Shown: positions 1 to 8,194 of the stretch, piece after piece
Layout: each line of letters opens with the position of its first letter
Numbering within the stretch: position 1 is the first letter of the stretch
Origin: CAIURC01 sp043777315
GTDB lineage: Bacteria > Verrucomicrobiota > Verrucomicrobiia > Chthoniobacterales > Chthoniobacteraceae
Length of the DNA stretch: 64,000 nt
NCBI GenBank assembly: GCA_043777315.1
Contig: JAYVPW010000150.1
Coordinates: 107,768 to 171,767, forward strand
Direction: 5' to 3'
Program-made: the position numbers and the translations under genes
Notes under the pieces: generated by a model
Databases searched by the model: none
What the model was told of the DNA's origin: nothing
What the model saw: the letters and a program-made list of their open reading frames with translations, nothing else

Positions 1-1364
1 CCATACTCGCTCTCGAGGCGATACTGCACGACCTCGAATTGCAGCGGTCCGACCGCCGCGAGCAACGGCACTTTTTGCAAAGAATCGCGCAGCTCGAAAA
101 CCTGCATCACACCTTCCTGCAGTAGTTGTTCGAGGCCTTGGCGGAACTGTTTGAACTTCGACGGATTCGGATTTTGCAGGAACGCAAAGCACTCTGGCGC
201 GAAGCGCGGAATCTCGTCGTAAGCGATCGTTGCGTCTTCCGTGAGCGTGTCGCCGATGCCGAATTCGGAGTGCCCGACAAGCCCGATTACGTCGCCGGCA
301 TATGCCTCATCCACGGTCTCGCGTTCCTGCGCGAAAAGCTTGTGCGCGCTGGAAAGTCGGACCCGTTTTCCGGTCCGCCCGTGAGTCACCGTCATGTCGC
401 GCGTGAACTTGCCGGAGCAAATGCGAAGGAAGGCGATGCGGTCCCGATGCCGCGGATCCATGTTCGCCTGGATCTTGAAAACGAAGCCGGAAAACGCCGG
501 CGTCTCCGGGCCGATCACGCGTTCGCCGGAGGTGTGCGGCTGCGGCGGAGCGGAGCGTTCGAGAAAGGAATCGAGCAAAAGCTGCACGCCGAAATTGTTC
601 ATCGCGCTGCCGAAATAAACGGGCGTGAGCTCGCCGCGCAGCACGGCTTCGTGCGAGTAATCGACGCCTGCACCGTCGAGCATTTCGAGCTCTTCCATCG
701 CCTGATTGAAGTCCGCGTCTTCGAGTCGCTCGCGCACAAATGGCTCGTCGAGCCCGCCGACTTCCACGGGCGCGCGATACGCGCCGTGCGCGGTCTTTTC
801 GAAAAGATGGACCTGCTTTTTCTGCCGGTCGTAAACGCCGCGAAAACTCACGCCCGACCCGAGCGGCCAATTCACCGGGAACGCCCCGATCCCGAGCACG
901 CTCTCCAATTCGTCGAGCAGCGCGAGCGGCGCGCGCGTCGGCCGATCGCACTTGTTCATGAACGTGAAAATCGGAACGCCGCGGCGCTTGCAGACCTCGA
1001 AAAGTTTGCGGGTCTGCGCCTCGATTCCCTTGCCCGCGTCGATGACCATCACGACCGCATCCACGGCGGTGAGCACGCGATACGTGTCCTCGGAAAAGTC
1101 TTTGTGGCCGGGCGTGTCGAGGAGGTTGATCCGGTATCCGCGGTAGTCGAATTGCAGCACCGTCGAACTCACCGAGATGCCCCTTTTTCGCTCCAGCTCC
1201 ATCCAGTCCGAGGTCGCCGCGCGCGCGTTTTTCCGAGCTGTGACCGAGCCCGCGAGCTGCACCGCGCCGCCGTAGAGCAGCAGCTTTTCCGTCAGCGTCG
1301 TCTTGCCCGCGTCGGGGTGCGAAATAATGGCGAAAGTCCGCCTGCGACTGATCTCGTCGAGCAT
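1..1364 (-). CDS. prfC: Peptide chain release factor 3, C-terminus cut by window edge
   Basis: RF3 is the translational GTPase that recycles RF1/RF2 from the ribosome after peptide release. Reading the minus strand from the ATG at 1364 gives MLDEISRRRTFAIISHPDAG, followed by the G1 loop (SHPDAGKTT), the switch II/G3 motif DTPGHKDF and the G4 motif NKCD, then EF-Tu-like domain 2 and the RF3 C-terminal region. About 454 codons are present and the frame runs off the left edge without a stop; RF3 is usually about 530 residues, so roughly 75 residues are missing. RTFAIISHPDAGKTTLTEKL is closer to RF3 than to EF-G or LepA. The next gene is divergent, starting 111 bp away. Confidence 0.93.
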   Translation of the reverse strand, partial: MLDEISRRRTFAIISHPDAGKTTLTEKLLLYGGAVQLAGSVTARKNARAATSDWMELERKRGISVSSTVLQFDYRGYRINLLDTPGHKDFSEDTYRVLTAVDAVVMVIDAGKGIEAQTRKLFEVCKRRGVPIFTFMNKCDRPTRAPLALLDELESVLGIGAFPVNWPLGSGVSFRGVYDRQKKQVHLFEKTAHGAYRAPVEVGGLDEPFVRERLEDADFNQAMEELEMLDGAGVDYSHEAVLRGELTPVYFGSAMNNFGVQLLLDSFLERSAPPQPHTSGERVIGPETPAFSGFVFKIQANMDPRHRDRIAFLRICSGKFTRDMTVTHGRTGKRVRLSSAHKLFAQERETVDEAYAGDVIGLVGHSEFGIGDTLTEDATIAYDEIPRFAPECFAFLQNPNPSKFKQFRQGLEQLLQEGVMQVFELRDSLQKVPLLAAVGPLQFEVVQYRLESEY

Positions 1365-1475
1365 AAAAAAGGGGCGCGACTGTCCGTGAAAGCGCGCGGC
1401 GGCGCAAGGGCTTGAAAAGCCCGCGGAACTAAGGCACCACATCTGCTAGTCTCATTTGCCCGAACCCCCCGACCA

Positions 1476-2930
1476 ATGCCTTGCCTCAGTATAAAGCTAC
1501 CCGAGAACAAAGGCGAGATCACGCACATGCTGGCAGGAGAGCGGATTACGATCGGACGGCGCCCCGACAACACGATCCAAATCGTCGATCGCACGGTCTC
1601 CGGGCACCACGCCGAATTGATCGCGACGAACGGTCACTACCGCCTCCACGATCTCGGTTCGACGAATCTGACCTGCGTCGATGGGCAGCCCGTCACCGAC
1701 TATCACCTGCATCTCGGCTGCAAAGTTTCTTTCGGAACGGTCGAGTGCCAATACTCACCGGATTCGGCCGCGACCTCGGATGGCAAGGCGGCGGAAATCG
1801 TGCCGACCCGCGCGGAACTCGAATTCCTGCGGCGCGAAAATCTCGATCATCAAAGCAAACTCGCGACGCAGCAAAAGCAGATCGACATTCTCAGCAGCGC
1901 GCGGCTGATGACGAAAGAGACGACGCAACTCGGCATCGTCCCGGAAGTTCACCGGCGTATCGTCGCGCACCGCGACTCGCTGCAAGTCGAGAATGAACAG
2001 CTCAAACGCGACGCCGAAAATCTTAAGAATGATCTCATCGCCAGCACGCGTGATCGCGACGCCACGCGGCAGGCGTGGGAGACGGTGAAAGTCGAGCTGG
2101 CCGCCGCGAGCGCCGAGCTGACGGCCCTTCGCGGCTCATCGCCGGGAAAAAATGAGCCGGCGGAAGCGCCTGATTTCCCGTCAGAACGCGCCCCTGCGCC
2201 GCTCATGACGCCTGATTCTCACCGCGCGCTGGCCTCCGTTCTCTCGAAGGCCCCCGCCGTCCTCGACTCGCTGCGAGAGGCTCTGCAAAAGCTCACCGAT
2301 GATCCGTCCGCCATGCCGGCTCGCGAGGCCGTGGTCGCGGCGGCCGCTGCGCTCAATCAGGGGACGGCGCCGATCAAAGGCCACCCGGTGCAGCGTCTCG
2401 CGTCTTCGCTCGATTCGCTGGTTCGCGAAATTTCGCCCGCCGACCTTCCGCTGGAACCAAGTGCGATCCGCACCTTGAGCCAAGCGGCGGAGCTGACCCG
2501 AACGCTTCTCGATCCGAAGCATCTCAAGCGCGTCAAAGATCTCGCGGCACCGCGCGCTCTGGTCATCGACGACGATCAGGATTTGCTCGCGACGGTCTCC
2601 GCTGCGCTCGAATTCGGCGACATCGCGGCCACCGGCAGCGTGCAGGCGGACGAAGCGCTCGGCCTGCTCCGCGATCAGCCATTCGATCTGGTCCTCCTCG
2701 ACATCGGCCTGCCTGGAACCAGCGGCATCGACGTCTGCGCACGAATCCGCGAGATCGAAAAGCACCAGAAAACGCCCGTCGTTTTTCTGACCATTTCCGA
2801 CGACGTGGATCATCGCGCGCAATCGAGCCTGAGCGGCGGGAACGACTTTCTCACCAAGCCTTTCAACATCGTCGAGCTGACGCTGAAAGCGCACACGTGG
2901 ATTTATCGCGGCCAGTTCGGGCTGACCTGA
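1476..2930 (+). CDS. FHA domain - coiled coil - response-regulator receiver protein
   Basis: A 484-residue cytoplasmic regulator with an uncommon domain order. Residues about 5-95 form an FHA phosphothreonine-binding domain (GRR near 26, SGHHAEL, LGSTNLT). Residues about 110-225 are charged and Gln/Glu-rich, probably coiled coil. A helical linker follows, then a receiver domain from about 360: VIDDDQ acidic pocket, phospho-acceptor Asp near 409 in LLDIGLPG, conserved Thr in FLTIS and Lys in FLTKPF. No output or kinase domain is visible, so it probably acts by protein-protein contact, joining Ser/Thr-kinase (FHA) and two-component (receiver) signals. It lies between prfC (divergent) and the PGT gene (convergent, 21 bp). 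The exact partner is unknown. Confidence 0.88.
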   Translation: MPCLSIKLPENKGEITHMLAGERITIGRRPDNTIQIVDRTVSGHHAELIATNGHYRLHDLGSTNLTCVDGQPVTDYHLHLGCKVSFGTVECQYSPDSAATSDGKAAEIVPTRAELEFLRRENLDHQSKLATQQKQIDILSSARLMTKETTQLGIVPEVHRRIVAHRDSLQVENEQLKRDAENLKNDLIASTRDRDATRQAWETVKVELAAASAELTALRGSSPGKNEPAEAPDFPSERAPAPLMTPDSHRALASVLSKAPAVLDSLREALQKLTDDPSAMPAREAVVAAAAALNQGTAPIKGHPVQRLASSLDSLVREISPADLPLEPSAIRTLSQAAELTRTLLDPKHLKRVKDLAAPRALVIDDDQDLLATVSAALEFGDIAATGSVQADEALGLLRDQPFDLVLLDIGLPGTSGIDVCARIREIEKHQKTPVVFLTISDDVDHRAQSSLSGGNDFLTKPFNIVELTLKAHTWIYRGQFGLT

Positions 2931-2951
2931 GATCGTGTCGGAGCGCGACGC

Positions 2952-4343
2952 TCACCGCGCCCCGAAGCCGAAGATCACGACGGGGATCGTCCGGAGCAGG
3001 ATCGCGAAATCGAGCCAGATCGACCAACTGTCGATGTACTGCAGGTCGAGCTTCACCCATTCGTCGAAGCTCTGGACCTTGTTGCGCCCCGTCACCTGCC
3101 AGAGGCAGGTCAGGCCCGGTTTCATGCTGAGCCGGCGGCGTTGCGCGGTCGTCTCGAATTTTTCCACCTCGTAAATTGGGAGTGGCCGCGGGCCGACGAG
3201 GCTCATCTCGCCTTTGAGCACGTTCAGCAGTTGCGGCAGTTCGTCGAGGCTCGTCTTGCGCAGAAATTTCCCGAGCTGCGTAATGCGCGGATCGTTTTCG
3301 ATTTTGAAAACCGGCCCGGACATCTGGTTGAACGCGGCGAGCTCCGCCTGCTGCATCGCGGCATCGGTGCGCATCGAGCGAAATTTATACATCGTGAATG
3401 GCCGCCCATTTTTGCCGCCGCGCGCTTGTTTGAAAAAGATGGGACCCGGCGAAGTCAGACGAATCGTGATCGCGATCAGAGCGAACAGAGGTAGGGCGAG
3501 GATCAGTCCCAAAAAAGCGCCGACCCGGTCGCTGACGCCCTTCACCATCAGCGCCCATGAGAGATCGGGTGTGGTACGGAAGACCAGCATCGGCCGCGTC
3601 CCGAAGACATCGAAGGCGGGTCGCGCGATCGAGGTGCGGATAAAATCGGCGACGAGCCACGCCTCGACGCCCTCGATTTCGCACGCGGCGATGGCCTCCT
3701 GCAGGTTGTTCAAATGGCTGTGGCCGCCGGCGAAAATCACGCGGCTGACCGAGTGCCGGTGCAGCGCCTCGATGAACTCGGCGATCGGTTGCTTCTCGAT
3801 GTCGAATTCTTCGACCACCTCGAGCTCCATGATTTGCTCCGCGGTGAAGGTGTGCCGGAGTTGATGCGTGTCGGCTTTCGTGCCGGCGAGGATGATCGGT
3901 TCGCGCAGCGCTTCGGTCTTCGCGCGTGTGCGCAGGCGCTCGATGACGAAGCGCTCGCGCAGCAGGAGAAGCACTGGCGCGATGAGCAGAAAGAGCGGCA
4001 TCACCGCGCGGCTCGGCACTTCGAGACGCAGGAAATACGAGCACGCGGCGATGAGAAGACCGAGCCAGAACGCGCCGCGCGCGAGCTGGCCGAGCGACTT
4101 GCCGAGCGTCTTTTGCAGCGGGTGAATGTAAAAACCCTGCAGCTCGAGAATGATCGGCCCAAACGGCATGATCACGAAAAGCAGCCACTGAAATTCGGAG
4201 AACGGGCCGATCGGCTTATCGAAAATGAACCAGTCGCCGCCGAGATACCGCAGTGTGTGCGCGCCCCAGAACGCGATGACCAAAAGAACGCCATCGACGA
4301 TCTGTTGGAACTGGAGATTCAGTTCTTGTTTTCGGCCAAGCAT
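2952..4343 (-). CDS. Polyprenyl glycosylphosphotransferase (exopolysaccharide initiation)
   Basis: 463 residues, the WbaP/WcaJ/CpsE type. It transfers a sugar-1-phosphate from a UDP-sugar to undecaprenyl phosphate in the inner membrane, the first step of the glycan. The N-terminal ~140 residues hold about five membrane segments, followed by a Rossmann-like CoA-binding-type domain. A further hydrophobic segment leads into the bacterial sugar transferase domain (about 268-460) with KFRSM, the TSLDELPQL motif, SLVGPRPLP and LWQVTGRN. Sugar specificity (Glc, Gal or other) cannot be read from sequence. It is divergent from aroD (51 bp) and about 5 kb from the main minus-strand glycan operon, whose initiating enzyme it most likely is (inference from context). 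Confidence 0.93.
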   Translation of the reverse strand: MLGRKQELNLQFQQIVDGVLLVIAFWGAHTLRYLGGDWFIFDKPIGPFSEFQWLLFVIMPFGPIILELQGFYIHPLQKTLGKSLGQLARGAFWLGLLIAACSYFLRLEVPSRAVMPLFLLIAPVLLLLRERFVIERLRTRAKTEALREPIILAGTKADTHQLRHTFTAEQIMELEVVEEFDIEKQPIAEFIEALHRHSVSRVIFAGGHSHLNNLQEAIAACEIEGVEAWLVADFIRTSIARPAFDVFGTRPMLVFRTTPDLSWALMVKGVSDRVGAFLGLILALPLFALIAITIRLTSPGPIFFKQARGGKNGRPFTMYKFRSMRTDAAMQQAELAAFNQMSGPVFKIENDPRITQLGKFLRKTSLDELPQLLNVLKGEMSLVGPRPLPIYEVEKFETTAQRRRLSMKPGLTCLWQVTGRNKVQSFDEWVKLDLQYIDSWSIWLDFAILLRTIPVVIFGFGAR

Positions 4344-4394
4344 CGGTGTTTTTGCCGCGGGGGAAGCGCGAAACGATACCCGCTGAAAGATAAA

Positions 4395-5093
4395 ATGCCT
4401 GCGAGCAAATTAACCTCGGAACCTCAAAAAGCGCAGGTCGTGGGAACGGTCCATTCACCCGGCTCGCTCCAGCGCGCGCTGAAGCTGCGGGCCGGCAGCG
4501 TCGATTTTCTCGAGCTCCGCGTGGATCATTTTGCGGAAAATCCGCGCGCGCTTTTGACCGCGCTGCCGCGCCTGAAATTCCCGCTGATCGTGACGGTGCG
4601 GCATCCGGCAGAAGGTGGCGCGAACGGCCTCGGGCTCGCGCGGCGGCGCGCGCTGTTCATGGAATTCCTCCCGTTTGCGGCGGCGATCGACGTCGAATTG
4701 CGCACGGTCGAGAAAGTCGAAACCATCCTCGCGATGGCGCGGGGGCATCGGGTGAAAGTCATCGTCTCGAGCCATTATTTCCGATCGACGCCGCCTGCGA
4801 AGTCATTGACGGCCTTGATCCGCCGGGCTCGGCAGGCGGGCGCGGAGATTTTCAAACTCGCGACCCTGACCCCGAATCCCGCCGAACTCGGAACGCTGCT
4901 CTCGCTCTTTTCCCGACCGGCGAGCCTGCCGCTCAGCGTGATGGGAATGGGCGCGTTCGGAAAAATCTCGCGCCTTTTGCTCGCCCAGGCCGGCTCTGTC
5001 CTGAATTACGGCTACCTCGATCAGCCCAATGCCAGCGGGCAATGGGAGGCGACGGAACTGAAGCTGCGCCTCGCGGAAATCTCGGCGGATTGA
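4395..5093 (+). CDS. aroD: Type I 3-dehydroquinate dehydratase
   Basis: Third step of the shikimate pathway: 3-dehydroquinate to 3-dehydroshikimate through a Schiff base. At 232 residues it has the usual length. Visible family marks are ELRVD near the N-terminus, the general-base His in VSSHYF and the Schiff-base Lys in IFKLATL, plus the SVMGMG segment near the C-terminus. The open frame extends far upstream on the antisense of the PGT gene. The ATG at 4395 (MPASKLTSE) is chosen because it is the first start outside the divergent neighbour and gives the family's normal N-terminus. No clear ribosome-binding site precedes it. Other aro genes are not in the window. Confidence 0.88.
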   Translation: MPASKLTSEPQKAQVVGTVHSPGSLQRALKLRAGSVDFLELRVDHFAENPRALLTALPRLKFPLIVTVRHPAEGGANGLGLARRRALFMEFLPFAAAIDVELRTVEKVETILAMARGHRVKVIVSSHYFRSTPPAKSLTALIRRARQAGAEIFKLATLTPNPAELGTLLSLFSRPASLPLSVMGMGAFGKISRLLLAQAGSVLNYGYLDQPNASGQWEATELKLRLAEISAD

Positions 5094-5100
5094 TCCGGAA

Positions 5101-5141
5101 GTCAGGCTTCCAGCCTGACTCGCCCAGCAGGCTTCCAGCCT
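5101..5141. repeat. Double palindrome, GGCTTCCAGCC family
   Basis: The first unit, gtcaggcttccagcctgac (5101-5119), is an inverted repeat around a short centre. The second, aggcttccagcct (5129-5141), repeats its core and runs up to the stop of the receiver gene. It lies between convergent genes (aroD and the receiver protein). There is no T-run, so it does not look like an ordinary terminator. The core recurs at 43697-43738. Confidence 0.7.
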
Positions 5142-5569
5142 CAAGCCGTTTTGGCCACCGCGGTCTGCGCCAGCACGCGCATCAGCGCGGAGTAAATCTC
5201 GCTCGGCCCAAGGCCCTTGCTGACGTATCCGTTCGCGCCGGATTTCCGCGCGATCTGCATCGCGTCCTCGTCGTAGCCGAGTCCGGTGAACATTACGATC
5301 GGCAGGTCGGCGTATTTGGCGCGGATGATTTTAATCAGCGCGAGGCCGTCGATTTTTGGCATCCCGATGTCGAGGATCACGGCTTCGCAAGGGTTCAAAT
5401 CGAGCCACGACTCCACTTTCGTGCTGTCTGTCAGCGACGCGGCCATGTGCCCTTTGTCGCGGAGGAAAGTGGTGAGAAAGCGGTTCAGGAGCCGATTGTC
5501 GTCAACAACGAGGAAGTTCATGGATGGGTGCGGTGACTGCGGTTGCTGCGATGATTTAGCAGCGGCCAT
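5141..5569 (-). CDS. Single-domain response regulator (CheY-like)
   Basis: 142 residues, almost entirely a receiver domain: acidic pair in LVVDDN, phospho-acceptor Asp in AVILDIGMP, Thr in MFTGLG and Lys in GYVSKG. The first 16 residues are Ser/Gln/Pro-rich and may be untranslated; the ATG at 5521 (MNFLVVDD) is an equally good start. No output domain, so it would act through protein contact. It sits 16 bp after the DUF5989-like gene on the same strand and may be the last gene of the carbamoyltransferase operon. No sensor kinase is nearby. Confidence 0.87.
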   Translation of the reverse strand: MAAAKSSQQPQSPHPSMNFLVVDDNRLLNRFLTTFLRDKGHMAASLTDSTKVESWLDLNPCEAVILDIGMPKIDGLALIKIIRAKYADLPIVMFTGLGYDEDAMQIARKSGANGYVSKGLGPSEIYSALMRVLAQTAVAKTA

Positions 5570-5585
5570 GCCACTGACCCGGTGG

Positions 5586-5786
5586 TCAGAAGAGCGTGTA
5601 GATGAATGGTGCGGCGGAGGTCGCGCCGAGGATCAGGATCGCGGCGAAAAGGACGAGGATCAGGATGATCGGGATCATCCAATATTTCTTGTTGTGCCGC
5701 AGCATCTCGATGATTTCGCGCCCGAGGCTCGCGGGCTTTTCTTCACCGGCTTGCTGGAAAGTTTTGGAGTCTGGCGGCTGGCTCAT
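5586..5786 (-). CDS. Small membrane protein, DUF5989-like
   Basis: 66 residues starting MSQPPDSKTFQQ, with a conserved-looking segment EIIEMLRHNKKYWMIPIILI leading into one membrane helix and ending FIYTLF. The frame is open further upstream, but the ATG at 5786 gives the pattern known for this small family, which is typically encoded beside SxtJ-like proteins and NodU/SxtI carbamoyltransferases. That is exactly the context here: the SxtJ-like gene ends 17 bp upstream. Molecular function is not known. Calling it a membrane accessory to the carbamoyltransferase is inference from the gene order. Confidence 0.78.
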   Translation of the reverse strand: MSQPPDSKTFQQAGEEKPASLGREIIEMLRHNKKYWMIPIILILVLFAAILILGATSAAPFIYTLF

Positions 5787-5803
5787 CGTGGCGGGGCGGG
5801 GGA

Positions 5804-6241
5804 CTAAAATTGCCGAAAGTAACGCGCGGCATCGACGGACTTTTCGCTGTCGCGCCAATAAGTTGCGCGGGTCCGGTCCGGGTGCTTCTGCAGCGGGTCG
5901 CGACCGGCGATGCGCATGATCAAGCCGATGGGAGTGATCACGAGATAGAAGAAAGTGGCGACGAGGAGATTGCTCATCACGGTCCCGATGCAGCAGGCGG
6001 CGAAGAACCAGACGAGGTAGAATGGCTTCGCGATCATCGGGAAAAGCCAGAGGACGATGCCGAGCACGATGCCGTACGCGAGGAGGTCGGAGACGAGCGG
6101 TTTCGGCGCCGCGAGATGAGTGAGCACGGAGAATTTCAGTGCAATTTTGATCACCGAAAAACCGATGGCCATCGTGCGGGCGAAGCTGCGCCGCTCGTCG
6201 AGGCTCGGGTTCCAATTGATGTCGGCGAACGGGTTGATCAT
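5804..6241 (-). CDS. SxtJ-family membrane protein
   Basis: 145 residues with about four hydrophobic segments (around 22-40, 50-70, 75-92, 95-115). The N-terminus, MINPFADINWNPSLDERRSF, matches the pattern of SxtJ-like proteins, and the soluble tail is Arg/Asp-rich (DPLQKHPDRTRATYW). The family is named from saxitoxin clusters, where it accompanies the carbamoyltransferase SxtI; its biochemical role is unproven. Here it follows the carbamoyltransferase by 6 bp and precedes the DUF5989-like gene, so the three are almost surely co-transcribed. A role in anchoring or supplying the carbamoyltransferase at the membrane is only inference. Confidence 0.8.
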   Translation of the reverse strand: MINPFADINWNPSLDERRSFARTMAIGFSVIKIALKFSVLTHLAAPKPLVSDLLAYGIVLGIVLWLFPMIAKPFYLVWFFAACCIGTVMSNLLVATFFYLVITPIGLIMRIAGRDPLQKHPDRTRATYWRDSEKSVDAARYFRQF

Positions 6242-6247
6242 TTGGGC

Positions 6248-8092
6248 TCAGTCGAGGTGAAAGCTGCCGACGTATTTCGCTTTTTCAGCTTCGGAGAGTT
6301 GCGGCTGCTCGGATTTGAAGAGCACGCAATTTTCGAGGACGAGCACGTCCATGTCGCTGGCCATGAAGCAGCGATACGCATCCTGCGGAGTGCCGACGAT
6401 CGGCTCGCCGCGGATGTTGAAGCTGGTGTTGACGATGAGTCCGCAGCCGGTCTGGCGCTTGAACTCGCGGATGAGCCGGTAGTAGCGGGCGTTGCGGCGC
6501 TCATCGACGGTCTGGATGCGCGCGGACATGTCCACATGCGTGATCGCCGGGACGACGGAGCGGGGGACGTTGACGCGTTTGCAGAGGTCGGGGTTGCGCA
6601 TCGCGGACTGTTGCGCGGGCGTGAGCGGGAGGCGCTTGGCGGCGGTCACCGGCGCGACGAGGAGCATGTAGGGCGACTCGCAGTCGAGGTCGAAAAACTC
6701 GGGCGCGTCCTCGATCAAACAGCTCGGCGCGAAGGGCCGGAACGACTCGCGAAATTTGATGCGCAGGTTCATTTGCGACTGCATCGCTGAGCTGCGCGCG
6801 TCGCCGATGATGCTCCGGGCGCCGAGCGCACGCGGGCCAAATTCCATGCGATCCTGAAACCAGCCGACGACCTTTTCCTCGCGCATCGCCTCGACCGTTT
6901 TCGTCAGCAGTTCGGCTTCGTCCGCGATGAAATGATGCGCGATTTTCTTCTCATCGAGAAAGGCGCGGATTTCCTCGTTCGAGAAGCGCGGGCCGAGCAG
7001 TGCGCCTTTCAGCGAGTCGTGCGGGTTCGCTTTTCGCTCGAGGTCGAGGAGGTGGAACTGCGCGAAAAGCGCAGCCCCGAGCGCGCCGCCGGCATCGCCC
7101 GCGGCGGAGGGAATCCAGATGTGGTCGAAGATTTTCTCGCGCAGGAGGACGCCGTTCGCGACGCAGTTCAGCGCGACGCCGCCGGCGAGGACGAGGTTCC
7201 GCGAGCCGGTGAGTGCGCGGGCGGTACGGGCCATTCGCAGGACGATTTCCTCGGTCACGTTTTGGATCGAGGCGGCGAGGTCCATCTCGCGCTGCGTGAT
7301 CGTCGATTCGGACCTGCGCGGCGGTCCGCCGAAGAGTGCGTCGAACTTCGGCGAGGTCATCGTGAGCCCCTGCGCGTAGTTGAAATATTTCATCTCCATT
7401 GCGAACGATCCGTCGTCCTTGAGGTCGATGAGTTTCTTCAAAATCAGCTCGGCGAAGCGCGGCTCACCGTACGGCGCGAGGCCCATGAGCTTGTATTCGC
7501 CGCTGTTGACCTTGAAGCCGCAGAAGTAGGTGACGGCGCTGTAGAGCAGCCCGAGCGAGTGCGGGAACTCGAGCGTTTTCAGTAGCTCGATTTTGTTGCC
7601 GCGGCCGTGGCCGATGCTCGCGGAGTCCCATTCGCCGACGCCATCCATCGTGAGAATCGCGGCATCGTCGAATGGCGACGGATAAAACGCGCTCGCCGCG
7701 TGCGACTCGTGGTGGAGGGTGAAGGCGATGCGCTTCGTGTATTTCCCGCCGAGTGCGCGGCGGATTTCGCGCGGCAGATGAAGCTTTGTTTTGAGCCAAA
7801 GCGGGAGCGCCATCATGAACGAGCGCAGACCGGACGGCGCGTATGCGAGATAGCTCTCGAGCAGGCGGTCGAACTTCAGCAGCGGCTTGTCGTAAAAGAC
7901 CACGTAATCGAGCTGCTCCGGCGTGAGCCCCGCCTCGCGAAGGCAGTATTCAACAGCGTTCGCGGGGAATGCGGGGTCGTGCTTGATCCGCGTGAAACGC
8001 TCCTCCTGCGCGGCGGCGATGATCTCGCCATCGACGACGAGCGCAGCGGCGCTGTCGTGATAAAATGCGGAGATTCCGAGGATGCGACTCAT
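6248..8092 (-). CDS. NodU/SxtI-type carbamoyltransferase
   Basis: 614 residues. Transfers a carbamoyl group from carbamoyl phosphate (via a carbamoyl-adenylate) to a hydroxyl of a sugar or other acceptor. The N-terminal ASKHA/Kae1-like domain shows HDSAAALV at the start, the metal-binding HHESHAASAF near 128, LTMDGVGEWDSA and GLAPYG. The C-terminal YrdC-like carbamoyltransferase domain carries the signature EFGPRALGARSI and NTSFNIRGEPIV. The length matches NodU/CmcH/SxtI. In this setting (SxtJ-like and DUF5989-like partners, surrounding glycan genes) the likely substrate is the exopolysaccharide or its lipid-linked precursor, which is inference. The SGNH hydrolase gene is divergent across 102 bp. 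Confidence 0.93.
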   Translation of the reverse strand: MSRILGISAFYHDSAAALVVDGEIIAAAQEERFTRIKHDPAFPANAVEYCLREAGLTPEQLDYVVFYDKPLLKFDRLLESYLAYAPSGLRSFMMALPLWLKTKLHLPREIRRALGGKYTKRIAFTLHHESHAASAFYPSPFDDAAILTMDGVGEWDSASIGHGRGNKIELLKTLEFPHSLGLLYSAVTYFCGFKVNSGEYKLMGLAPYGEPRFAELILKKLIDLKDDGSFAMEMKYFNYAQGLTMTSPKFDALFGGPPRRSESTITQREMDLAASIQNVTEEIVLRMARTARALTGSRNLVLAGGVALNCVANGVLLREKIFDHIWIPSAAGDAGGALGAALFAQFHLLDLERKANPHDSLKGALLGPRFSNEEIRAFLDEKKIAHHFIADEAELLTKTVEAMREEKVVGWFQDRMEFGPRALGARSIIGDARSSAMQSQMNLRIKFRESFRPFAPSCLIEDAPEFFDLDCESPYMLLVAPVTAAKRLPLTPAQQSAMRNPDLCKRVNVPRSVVPAITHVDMSARIQTVDERRNARYYRLIREFKRQTGCGLIVNTSFNIRGEPIVGTPQDAYRCFMASDMDVLVLENCVLFKSEQPQLSEAEKAKYVGSFHLD

Positions 8093-8194
8093 CTGCGACG
8101 AAGAAAGCGCGCGTTGATCGGCAGCGTCGAGCTTCGTGATTTTCCAAGCCTCGACGAGTCAGCGGGCGACGTTACGTTGCGCCTCTTTTTTCGC

